Assembly: GCA_934096265.1 (NCBI GenBank)
Contig: CAKOLI010000008.1
Coordinates: 1-41,188 of the forward strand
Length of the DNA stretch: 41,188 nt
From: an uncultured Bacilli bacterium
GTDB lineage: Bacteria; Bacillota_I; Bacilli_A; RF39; UBA660
Direction of reading: 5' to 3'
In this document: in pieces, positions 8,613 through 16,003 of the stretch
How the letters are laid out: every line of letters starts with the position of its first letter
Position numbering within the stretch: position 1 is the first letter of the stretch
Notes under the pieces: model-generated
The model's input: only the letters and a program-made list of their open reading frames with translations
The model's database searches: none
What the model was told of the DNA's origin: nothing
Translations under genes and position numbers: made by a program

Positions 8613-9938
8613 CTATTGTTTGTTTAGAAGTGATTTTCTTAGTATGATTTCTTTTTCTTTATATTTTTTATTTATTAGTATTGTGTATATAACGAAGATA
8701 ATTATGATTAGGCCTATAGTGATGGTTAATCCTATAATTATTTTTGTGTATTTGATAATTTTGTTTGTTAGTATGGTTGTTTCTTCATCGTTATATGTTC
8801 CTAATGTATGTTCTATGCTATCATATACGTATAGGTTTTTTTTGCCTGTTTCGGTGTTAATACCATATAGTAGTGAATAGTTACTAGATTCGTTTAATTT
8901 GTAGACATCAAGTTCTTTATTATTTATAGATATTACTGTTTTGATATAATTATTTGGTATTATGGATTTATCCATTTCTAGTATGGCAATGTTTATTTTG
9001 TCAAAGTTAATTTCGTTATATTTTTTATAGGTATCATCTTTGTATATGTAGTAAGCAGAGGTTCCTTTTTCGTCTGTTAGGCCTATTAGTGTATAGTTGG
9101 TAATTCTGCTTATGTAGCATAGGACTTCTTCTCCATCTATGATGGTTGTTGATTTTTCGTAGTGTTCTGGGGGGGTTAGGATACCCTCTTTTCTTATTAT
9201 TGTATATATTGATGAGTCTATGGTTACTTTTATTTGGTTTAGTTCTTTTACGGTTACGTTTATGGTGTATGTTTTGATGTTACCATTTTCCGCGGTGACT
9301 TGGATGGTTATTTTGTTAGGACCTTCGTTTAGTTCTTTTGTGCCTGTACCTGTTAATTTGGCTTTTGCGTCGTTTGTTTTGGCTAGTACTTCTATTGTTT
9401 TACAGTCGTTTTCTACTTCTAGGGTGTATTCGGTTTTGTCTTTGGAAAATTCTGGGGTTAAGGTGTAGCCTTTAATGGACAAGCTTTTTAGGGTGTTATC
9501 TTTGGAGTACGATTGTTGTAGTTGCTCTTGGGTAATTACTTTTATAGTTGCTTTACCTAGTGAAGATGTGCCCATTTTGCTTTCATCAAAGGCATTTATG
9601 GATAGGTTAGCAACTGTTACTGTGGTAGTTCCACTTTTTAGAGCTTTGAAGGTGTAGGTGTAGGTTTTGGTTTTGGTGTTGTTATCGTTTACGTAGCCTA
9701 CTACTCTTGCTTCTCCAGAGGTTAATTTTAGTTTTTTGCTGTCGTATGATAAATCATATTCCCATGCTCCTAGTGGGGAAGATGATGAGAGTTTTACTGT
9801 TACTGTGACATTGTTGCCTACTACTAAGCTTGTTTTATTGGCAGTTACGCTTACTAAGGCAGAAGATGCTTCTACTTTCATGATTAGTAGTATGCTAAAT
9901 ATAATTATACTAAGTGAGTATTTAAATATTTTTTTCAT
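8613..9938 (-). CDS. Membrane-anchored protein with cohesin-like and cadherin-like domains
   Basis: Counted from ATG 9938, a signal peptide (1-24) is followed by a cohesin-like beta domain (about 25-130). Its marks are SVTANKTSLVVGNNVTVTV, GAWEYDLSYDSKKLKL and YTYTFKALKSGTTTVTV. A cadherin-like beta-sandwich domain (about 145-235) follows, with LKSLSIKGYTLTPEFS and the GTGTKEL-GPNKI-VTAENG pattern. Next come a region of unknown fold, one membrane helix (about 398-420) and a basic cytoplasmic tail. So it is a type I membrane protein displaying a cohesin-like module. A frame start at 9956 overlaps the autolysin stop as ATGA, but AAAGGA lies nine bases before 9938, which is preferred. Directly upstream is a dockerin-tailed autolysin, the expected partner of a cohesin. 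Cohesin assignment is by pattern, not by search. Confidence 0.85.
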   Translation of the reverse strand: MKKIFKYSLSIIIFSILLIMKVEASSALVSVTANKTSLVVGNNVTVTVKLSSSSPLGAWEYDLSYDSKKLKLTSGEARVVGYVNDNNTKTKTYTYTFKALKSGTTTVTVANLSINAFDESKMGTSSLGKATIKVITQEQLQQSYSKDNTLKSLSIKGYTLTPEFSKDKTEYTLEVENDCKTIEVLAKTNDAKAKLTGTGTKELNEGPNKITIQVTAENGNIKTYTINVTVKELNQIKVTIDSSIYTIIRKEGILTPPEHYEKSTTIIDGEEVLCYISRITNYTLIGLTDEKGTSAYYIYKDDTYKKYNEINFDKINIAILEMDKSIIPNNYIKTVISINNKELDVYKLNESSNYSLLYGINTETGKKNLYVYDSIEHTLGTYNDEETTILTNKIIKYTKIIIGLTITIGLIIIIFVIYTILINKKYKEKEIILRKSLLNKQ

Positions 9939-9952
9939 ATAGGTCATTCCTT

Positions 9953-12004
9953 TCATAGTTTGTCAATGTATCCTAGTAAGTATTTTTGAATTCTTAATAG
10001 ATCTACTATGGTTATTTCTCCATCTTCATCAACATCACTGGCTAGTAGTTCTTCTTCTGTTAAGGTGCTATATTTAAGTAGTTTTTTTTGGATTCTTAGT
10101 AAATCTACTATAGTTATTTCTCCATCTTTGTTATTGTCTCCTGTTACTATTATGGTGTATTCTTTGTAGGAGGTGCCAGAAGATATTGCAAGGATATCCC
10201 CTGTTACTAGGGATGTGTTTGTTTTGATGGTACCTTTTGCATCTTTAATGTAGGCATTTGCTTGTAGGGATACTTTTTTTATGTTGTTTATGATGTTATC
10301 ACTAAGGATACCAATGCTTATGTCTTTTACGTATTTGTCATCATATTTTACTCCAATATTATTCATTATTTCATCTATAGGCATAGGTAGGGTATCATCT
10401 ATTATGAATTTGACTCTGTATTTTCTTACTGCTTTGTTTTGGGCTGTTACGGTTAATTCTATATCGGTTTCTATATCTGTAAGGGTAATTTCCCCTATTC
10501 CATCTATAGTGGCATTTGAATTTACTGGGGTCGCGTTTAGGGTTATTTTATTATTTTTAGTAAGAATGTATTCGTAGGTGGTATTATCTCCATCAAAGTT
10601 ATCTATAGGCTTTCCATTTACGGTTATTTCTTTTAGGTAATTGTTAGGGTTGCCTTTGTTTGGTAGGGATACATTATTTGTTGTCATGTTGTTATAGATA
10701 GGTATTTCAAAGATAAGTATTTCGTCTAGTAAGCCTGCGTTTTTATAGGCATCATATGAAGTTCTTGCTTCTTGGACTGGAGCAGAAATGTTAGTCATGT
10801 AGCTGTGTGCAAATAATGTGTTTTGGGTTTTGGGGTTTACGTTGAAGCGTTCAAAGTATATGGTGTTTTGCCCTTTTGATACGTAGCCATTGTCGATTAC
10901 AGCTGCTCCTCCTAGGATAGCTTTTTCTGGGCTAGTCCAAGGTCTTTCATATTTGATGTTAGTTCCATATACTCCTCCGTTTGCATATACTAATCCTGCA
11001 ATAGCGGGAGGGTTATATCCGTATGCTCCTATACTAAATAGGTTATATAGGCCTTTTGATTTAAATATTTTGTCTTGGCCATTTTCTTTATAGGCGTAGG
11101 TGAATGTTGCTCCTGAGGTGGCTATGCTTCCGTTTGCACCTACTTCTTGTCTAACACGGGCCGCTAGATGGATAGGATTTACGGAGTATTTTTCCGCGGC
11201 ATTCATAAACCAAGTGGCATAGCCGTTATATTTTTCTTTATATGTAAGTCCGTCTTCTAGGAGGGTGCTTGCAGTCATGAACGTGTTGCCTAGAATTTGT
11301 TCTACGCTGTTTTTATTGTGTACGTTTGCATTGTACTCTAGGCTTTCAAACATAAAGATGTTTTCTTCGTTTAAGAAGTTTCTAGGATCTAGGTAATATT
11401 TTACTGTGTCTTGGGATGCATAGTACCACCTCCTGCCTTCTTGGGGATGGTAATAAAATTCATCTTTTTTATAGTTATATGAGGTAGTTGATATCGAACG
11501 ATAGCCTACATCAAATGTATAGTATATAAGGCTTTTATCATTTCTACTAAATTCATATGAAGATTTTTCAAAGTCTTGGTTGGTATTTATTGGTACGAAT
11601 ACCCATGTAGGATATTTTTCGTGTAGACTAGTTAGGGCACTTCTGTAGCTTTCTGGGAATGTTAAAGGGTCAAATTCGGTAGTTACATCTGGCATAATTT
11701 TAACATACTCACTACAAATATATCCTGTAATTGTTTTATTTTCTTCATTACTATAGGATATTTTAAACCAGTTTTCACTACATCCTTCTTTATCTCCCTC
11801 ACTAGAATCAGTTGTTGTGCTTAGTATTTCTATTATTTTGGGAGAATATAATTTATCTAAAATAATACCATTATTAATACTTGCTTTATCTCTTACTCTA
11901 ACTGATACGCCAGTTACTCTTCCTAGTTGTTTAGAAGAAGCTTTTACTATGCATGGCATAAGAAAAGTTAAAAGAATAATTACTAATAGGAAGTTCTTTT
12001 TCAT
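9953..12004 (-). CDS. Autolysin: SH3, glucosaminidase, cadherin-like and C-terminal dockerin
   Basis: Counted from ATG 12004, a signal peptide (1-23) precedes an SH3-type wall-binding domain (about 26-102, VSVRVRDKAS to TGYICSEYVK). A catalytic region of the GH73 endo-beta-N-acetylglucosaminidase family (about 220-420) follows, with the probable catalytic Glu287 in RVRQEVGANG and the LYNLFSIGAYGYNP segment. A cadherin-like domain (about 455-550) comes next, and two dockerin calcium-binding repeats close the protein, DNNKDGEITIVDLLRIQK and DVDEDGEITIVDLLRIQK. The frame can extend to a GTG at 12016, but AGGAG precedes 12004 and would touch the GTG. It should cut glycan strands outside the cell. 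The dockerin and the neighbouring cohesin-like gene suggest docking at the membrane. The TGA stop overlaps an ATG of the next frame. Confidence 0.9.
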   Translation of the reverse strand: MKKNFLLVIILLTFLMPCIVKASSKQLGRVTGVSVRVRDKASINNGIILDKLYSPKIIEILSTTTDSSEGDKEGCSENWFKISYSNEENKTITGYICSEYVKIMPDVTTEFDPLTFPESYRSALTSLHEKYPTWVFVPINTNQDFEKSSYEFSRNDKSLIYYTFDVGYRSISTTSYNYKKDEFYYHPQEGRRWYYASQDTVKYYLDPRNFLNEENIFMFESLEYNANVHNKNSVEQILGNTFMTASTLLEDGLTYKEKYNGYATWFMNAAEKYSVNPIHLAARVRQEVGANGSIATSGATFTYAYKENGQDKIFKSKGLYNLFSIGAYGYNPPAIAGLVYANGGVYGTNIKYERPWTSPEKAILGGAAVIDNGYVSKGQNTIYFERFNVNPKTQNTLFAHSYMTNISAPVQEARTSYDAYKNAGLLDEILIFEIPIYNNMTTNNVSLPNKGNPNNYLKEITVNGKPIDNFDGDNTTYEYILTKNNKITLNATPVNSNATIDGIGEITLTDIETDIELTVTAQNKAVRKYRVKFIIDDTLPMPIDEIMNNIGVKYDDKYVKDISIGILSDNIINNIKKVSLQANAYIKDAKGTIKTNTSLVTGDILAISSGTSYKEYTIIVTGDNNKDGEITIVDLLRIQKKLLKYSTLTEEELLASDVDEDGEITIVDLLRIQKYLLGYIDKL

Positions 12005-12107
12005 TAAATACCACACTCCTATTATAATTATAACAAAACATACGATATTTAGCTATATATATTTAAAAATTTACAAATTTTTACATAATCTATAGAGATA
12101 ATTTTGA

Positions 12108-13280
12108 TTAATTTGTATCATCTATTTTTCTTACTACTCCTATTTCTTCATTGATGCTATAGAATAATTTTAATTTTACTTCTTTGTTATCATAGTAGCT
12201 ATCTAGGATGTGATATTTAATTATATATTCATCTTCTTTTAATGTTTCTTCTATTTTTTTACTTGCAAATTCTATCGCTTTATTTAGAGCTATTTCTTTT
12301 GTATAGAAGTTATCTATAATAATCATTTCGTATTGACGTTCTTTGTTAAAGGAAAATAGTTTATGAATATCTGAAAATATTATTGTGTCTTCTTTTTTGA
12401 AGGTGTCATATTTATTAAAGTCAAAAAGAGATATTCTTTTGTTTAGAAATTTGAATAAGTAGACATCTTTGGTCTTTCCAGTATATGTTTCTTCTCTATA
12501 TATGTATGGATAGTTTACTTCTACTGTGTACCATACTTCTGCGTATACCTTGCCTTTCGCGGTAGTTTTTACTACTTCGTTATTAGGTTTGGCGATTCCC
12601 CCTTTGATGATGATGGTGTCTTTTGTAACATAATCGTTAGTATTTTTTACTATTTCTCCAGAGCTGGCGATTACTTTTGTGATTACACCATTTTTACTTG
12701 CCACGATGTCTTGATATTGAGTGTCTTTCTCTATTTGATTTAGTTTTCTTTCTTCTACTCTAACTATGTATTTAGTTCCACTTCTTTTTATTTCTATCCA
12801 TTCTATTTTGTCTTTATTGTCTTTTAAGATGTTTTCTTCTGCAGATTCTAGGTAGTTGTATGTTTTTCTATAGATATATTTGTCTATTCCTTGGCGTCTT
12901 AGTTCTTTATATACTAGATTTCTTATTTCACTGTTGGAATGAATTACTTCAATATCAAAAATAATGTTAGATAAATAGTATAGTCCTATTACAGCGATGA
13001 TTAGTGTAAGTATAAATATGTAGTATTTTTTTATGTTATCTTTTATTTTTAAGTAGCCATGTTTTTTAATGATGCCTATTTCATATATGGATTTGTGTTT
13101 TTTTATGTTTGTGTATGTTCTATAGTCTATTTTGATTATACATTCTTTTAGATTTATTACTTTTAAGTCATATATATTTTCTTTCATTTTGATTATTTTA
13201 TCTATAAAACGGTATATATTTCTACCGGTTACTTTGATAGTAATGGTTTTATTTAGTTTTTTTAGAAATTTATTCTCCAT
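12108..13280 (-). CDS. yqfD: YqfD-family sporulation-associated membrane protein
   Basis: About 390 residues with one membrane segment near residues 88-107 (YYIFILTLIIAVIGLYYL) and a large outward domain rich in beta strands, containing SGTKYIVRVEERK and VASKNGVITKVIASSGEIVK, the biotinyl-lipoyl-like stretch seen in the YqfD family. In Bacillus yqfD is in the mother-cell sporulation regulon together with yqfC. The frame could begin at a GTG at 13289, but AGGTG lies six bases before ATG 13280, which is preferred. The start overlaps the end of yqfC by 11 bases, so the two are coupled. No other classical sporulation gene is in the window apart from ftsK/spoIIIE. Confidence 0.87.
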   Translation of the reverse strand: MENKFLKKLNKTITIKVTGRNIYRFIDKIIKMKENIYDLKVINLKECIIKIDYRTYTNIKKHKSIYEIGIIKKHGYLKIKDNIKKYYIFILTLIIAVIGLYYLSNIIFDIEVIHSNSEIRNLVYKELRRQGIDKYIYRKTYNYLESAEENILKDNKDKIEWIEIKRSGTKYIVRVEERKLNQIEKDTQYQDIVASKNGVITKVIASSGEIVKNTNDYVTKDTIIIKGGIAKPNNEVVKTTAKGKVYAEVWYTVEVNYPYIYREETYTGKTKDVYLFKFLNKRISLFDFNKYDTFKKEDTIIFSDIHKLFSFNKERQYEMIIIDNFYTKEIALNKAIEFASKKIEETLKEDEYIIKYHILDSYYDNKEVKLKLFYSINEEIGVVRKIDDTN

Positions 13281-13524
13281 AGTTTTCACCTAAGATTATA
13301 TTATTAATACTGCCAGTTATTTTGATTTCATCATCTTGTAAAGCATTTATAACTAGATTAGTTCCTATTATGATGGTTCTTCCTTGTTTATGGGTGATGA
13401 TGATTTTAGTACTACTAAATTCTTTAATATCTAGGTAATTACTGATGTGGATGGTGTTATTTATAACTATTATTTTGTATACTTTATCATTAATATAGTT
13501 ATCTAATTTAGTAAATAATCTCAT
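13270..13524 (-). CDS. yqfC: YabP/YqfC family sporulation protein
   Basis: An 84-residue protein without membrane segments, of the usual size for YabP/YqfC proteins, with the typical pattern of an N-terminal helix followed by beta strands (IIITHKQGRTIIIGTNLVIN, DDEIKITGSI). AGGTG lies six bases before ATG 13524. It is coupled to yqfD by overlap, an arrangement conserved in spore formers, where YqfC is mother-cell expressed. A strong stem-loop (13541-13592) occupies its leader. Confidence 0.87.
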   Translation of the reverse strand: MRLFTKLDNYINDKVYKIIVINNTIHISNYLDIKEFSSTKIIITHKQGRTIIIGTNLVINALQDDEIKITGSINNIILGENYGE

Positions 13525-13540
13525 AGTATCACCTATTTAA

Positions 13541-13592
13541 TCTTATTACATAAAAATAGTATTATGAAGAATAGTGATTTTATGTAATAAGA
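13541..13592. repeat. 15-bp perfect inverted repeat before yqfC
   Basis: TCTTATTACATAAAA at 13541-13555 is exactly complementary to TTTTATGTAATAAGA at 13578-13592, with a 22-base loop. It lies between the prepilin stop and the yqfC start. On neither strand is the outer side of the 3' arm a T-run, so it is not a canonical intrinsic terminator; it may be an RNA stem in the yqfC leader or a large operator. Confidence 0.75.
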
Positions 13593-13603
13593 AAAAAAGC
13601 ATT

Positions 13604-13960
13604 TTAGGAACATATTTGGTTCTCTATAAATGCTAGTTCTTTAGAAGTATTATCATAATATATTTTACCTTTTATAATAGTGGTTTCATCTTTTGGGTGT
13701 TTTAGTTCTTTTCTAGTAGTATAGCCTTCTTCTAATAGGGTGTCTGTGGTTATGCATAGGGTGTTTATGTTTATTTTTTTATCAGAAGCATATAGTTCTG
13801 CGTATGATATTATTAATTCTACTTTGGCCTTATATTGTTTTTCTTTGTTTCTTTCTAGTGAAGAGGTAATTGAGGGGATTGCAATTAGTGTAATTGTTAT
13901 TAGTATTACTAGTACTGCGAGTAGTTCTATTAGAGTAAATCCTTTTTTGTTCAGTTTCAT
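13604..13960 (-). CDS. Type IV prepilin-like protein (ComGC/pseudopilin type)
   Basis: A 118-residue protein with a class III prepilin signal: short basic leader, Gly followed by FTLIE (KKGFTLIELLAVLVIL), and then a hydrophobic N-terminal helix of about 20 residues. A short globular part with two Cys (TLCITT and the NQICS end) may form a disulphide. Prepilin peptidase would cut after the Gly. Such pseudopilins build competence or secretion pili, but no peptidase, ATPase or platform gene is nearby, so its machinery must lie elsewhere. The frame can start at a GTG at 13969; ATG 13960, with GAAAGAG upstream, is more natural. It lies 54 bases after an unknown gene in the same direction. Confidence 0.87.
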   Translation of the reverse strand: MKLNKKGFTLIELLAVLVILITITLIAIPSITSSLERNKEKQYKAKVELIISYAELYASDKKININTLCITTDTLLEEGYTTRKELKHPKDETTIIKGKIYYDNTSKELAFIENQICS

Positions 13961-14014
13961 AAATAACACTCTTTCTATAATAATTTTTGTATATGGTTAG
14001 TATTATTTTATGGG

Positions 14015-14404
14015 CTATAACCATACAGAATTGCTTATATTTAGTATTTCTTGTTCTTCATATTTGTTTGTAAATAGTAATATTTTTTTGATGGTGTTTG
14101 CGATGCTTCTTTGATTATCTACTGAGACGTCATCTTCGTTTAATACTTTGGTTAGACCTTTTTTATATTTGTTTTCTCTTACATATAGGTATAGTGCCCT
14201 ATCCATGGCGCTTATTATTTTTAATTGTTTTTGGTTGGTTCCATCAGCGGAAAAGACTAGTTCTCTATACCAGTTAATTAGGTCTCTTGAGAGAATGTCT
14301 CCTTCTTTATATTCATAATTTACTATTCTATCATAATAAGGACAACTGTTAAGTATTCTTTGTACGTGTTCTATGTCGATGGTTTGTGTTTTTAATACAT
14401 ACAT
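14015..14404 (-). CDS. Unknown soluble protein, 129 residues
   Basis: A well-formed gene with GAGGTGA eight bases before ATG 14404 and codon use like its neighbours. The product is soluble, mostly helical and charged, without a signal peptide or recognisable motif; it contains NSCPYYDRIVNYEYKEGDIL, a RDLINWYREL helix and a Lys/Asp-rich middle. It precedes the prepilin gene by 54 bases and may share its transcript. I do not recognise a family. Confidence 0.7.
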   Translation of the reverse strand: MYVLKTQTIDIEHVQRILNSCPYYDRIVNYEYKEGDILSRDLINWYRELVFSADGTNQKQLKIISAMDRALYLYVRENKYKKGLTKVLNEDDVSVDNQRSIANTIKKILLFTNKYEEQEILNISNSVWL

Positions 14405-14562
14405 AACTTGCTCACCTCATATTCTTCCTATCATTATTTTGATTATAGCACACATTTTTTGTTGAGACAATATTTTTTTGTAAAGTTTTTAGGTAAATTT
14501 GTTATTTGGAATATAAAGGAAGAAACTAATTTCTAAGTAAGTTAATTTTTTTTCTTCTTCCA
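14405..14562. other. Intergenic stretch with no recognised gene
   Basis: AT-rich spacer between the unknown gene (start 14404) and the small broken frame at 14563. It contains the ribosome site of the 14404 gene and a TATAAT-like box on the minus strand (TGCTATAAT, 14445-14453), a likely -10 element of that gene. I see nothing else. Confidence 0.4.
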
Positions 14563-14677
14563 TTACTCCCTATATATATATGCCCTCCATTCTTCTTCAT
14601 TGCTACTAAATTCTTTTTGAAGTCTTAGAATTTCCATAATATAATCATTATCTGTCCATCCTTTTTTTTATTTTCAT
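14563..14677 (-). pseudogene. Tiny ORF with strong ribosome site, frameshifted in an A8 run
   Basis: ATG 14677 is preceded by an unusually strong AAAGGGGGTGG site, yet its frame stops after nine codons. Skipping one A of the A8 tract (14662-14669 as T on the plus strand) would give a 37-residue protein, KGWTDNDYIMEILRLQK then FSSNEEEWRAYIYRE, ending at TAA 14563-14565. It may be a decayed or phase-variable small gene, or there may be one base too many in the assembly. I recognise no family. Confidence 0.45.
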
Positions 14678-14745
14678 AAATCCACCCCCTTTCTTAAAAA
14701 AACTATAATAAATATTTTCTATTTAGGCAAGTGTGCTAAAACTAA

Positions 14746-14837
14746 ACTTTAGTATGTGTTTTTTATCCTAAAACTGCAAAAAAATACTAAAGTTTATACT
14801 TTGGTAGTGTTTTTATATACTAAAATTAGCAAAAAAA
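14746..14837. repeat. Two imperfect 39-40 base direct repeats downstream of ftsZ
   Basis: 14746-14784 and 14798-14837 align over nearly their whole length, each beginning ACTTT-G-TA, with GTGTTTTT, CTAAAA and GCAAAAAAA in the same order. In addition AAACTTTAGTAT (14744-14755) recurs inverted as ATACTAAAGTTT (14784-14795). The stretch 14741-14753 is itself a palindrome (ACTAAA, C, TTTAGT). No gene covers it. Confidence 0.65.
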
Positions 14838-14891
14838 GAGTAATTCTTTTTGTAAAATTACTGTAAATTTTTTAAAATTTCTTCTAAATTA

Positions 14892-14920
14892 AGAAAAAAA
14901 ATAGCATTTTTGTGCTATTT
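14892..14920 (-). terminator. Intrinsic terminator of ftsZ
   Basis: On the minus strand AAAATAGCA, a short loop and TGCTATTTT are followed by T-rich sequence. The 5' arm begins within the ftsZ stop codon, so the gene ends immediately into its terminator. Confidence 0.85.
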
Positions 14921-16002
14921 TATAAGTCTTGTCTATTTCTTAAGAATGGCGGAATATCAAATTCAGAATCGCCATCGTCGTCATCATCATCATCACTATC
15001 TTTTAATAAATCTTCTCTATCAGTTGTGTTGAAGCTATGGTATAGTGGTTCAGTTTTTTTCTCAAATCCTGTTGCGATAACGGTTACGATTACTTCATCG
15101 TTTAAGTTTTCGTTGATAACTGCACCAAAGATAGTATTTATATCAGTATTAGCGGCACTTCTTATTACTTCGGCAGCTTCTTCTACTTCGTATAGGGTTA
15201 AATTAGAGCCACCGGTAACGTTGATGATTGCATCAGTAGCACCATTTATAGAAGTTTCTAGTAAGGCAGAAGATACTGCTTGTTTAGCCGCTTCTACAGC
15301 CCTGTTTTCTCCAGCACCTACACCAATACCTATTAGGGCATTACCTCTATCTTTCATAACAGCTTTAACGTCAGCAAAGTCAAGGTTGACAAGACCTGCT
15401 ACAGCGATTAGGTCAGATATTGATTGAACACCTCTATGTAATACGTTGTCTACTTCTCTAAATGCTTCTAACATTGGTGTTGTTTTATCAATTAATTCTC
15501 TTAATCTATCATTTGGAATAACTATTAGGGTATCTACGTGTTTTTTTAGTTCGTCTAATCCCATAACGGCTTGTTCCATTCTCTTTTTGCCTTCAAAGCT
15601 GAATGGTTTTGTTACTATACCTACAGTTAGGGCACCAAGTTCTTGGGCTACTTCTGCGACTATAGGAGCGGCACCAGTTCCTGTTCCTCCTCCCATACCA
15701 CAAGTGACAAACACCATGTCGGCTCCTTTTAGTGATTCTTCTATTTCTTTTTTGCTTTCTAGGGCTGCTTCTCTTCCTATTTCTGGGTTAGCCCCTGCAC
15801 CAAGACCATCAGTAAGTTCTGCTCCAATTTGTAATTTTACTGGTGCTAGTGAATTATTTAGCACTTGCAAATCAGTATTGGCAACTATAAATTCAACCCC
15901 TTTAAGACCTGATTCAATCATTCTATTAACGGCATTGCAGCCTCCGCCACCTATTCCTATTACTTTAATTTTAGCTAATTGATCCATTTCAAGTCCAAAC
16001 AT
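14920..16002 (-). CDS. ftsZ: Cell division GTPase FtsZ
   Basis: Tubulin-like GTPase that polymerises into the division ring at midcell. The 360-residue protein shows the tubulin signature GGGTGTG at 104-110, the early glycine loop GIGGGGCNAVNRM (17-29) and the T7 loop NLDFAD at 206-211, which completes the partner's GTPase site. The C-terminal linker is very short and highly acidic (an Asp-rich run near 336-346) and leads to the conserved tail DIPPFLRNR, which binds FtsA and other partners. Its AAGGAGG ribosome site lies in the last codons of ftsA, and only one base separates the ftsA stop from the ATG, so the two are coupled. Confidence 0.98.
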   Translation of the reverse strand: MFGLEMDQLAKIKVIGIGGGGCNAVNRMIESGLKGVEFIVANTDLQVLNNSLAPVKLQIGAELTDGLGAGANPEIGREAALESKKEIEESLKGADMVFVTCGMGGGTGTGAAPIVAEVAQELGALTVGIVTKPFSFEGKKRMEQAVMGLDELKKHVDTLIVIPNDRLRELIDKTTPMLEAFREVDNVLHRGVQSISDLIAVAGLVNLDFADVKAVMKDRGNALIGIGVGAGENRAVEAAKQAVSSALLETSINGATDAIINVTGGSNLTLYEVEEAAEVIRSAANTDINTIFGAVINENLNDEVIVTVIATGFEKKTEPLYHSFNTTDREDLLKDSDDDDDDDGDSEFDIPPFLRNRQDL

Positions 16003-16003
16003 A

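Noticed and set aside
9953..10150. Repeated IVDLLRIQK coding units as a DNA repeat or CRISPR
   Set aside because: They are the two halves of a dockerin domain; no repeat-spacer array exists in the window.
15446..15982. Long plus-strand frame opposite ftsZ, 178 codons
   Set aside because: Shadow of ftsZ; Ser/Pro-rich translation, no start signal.
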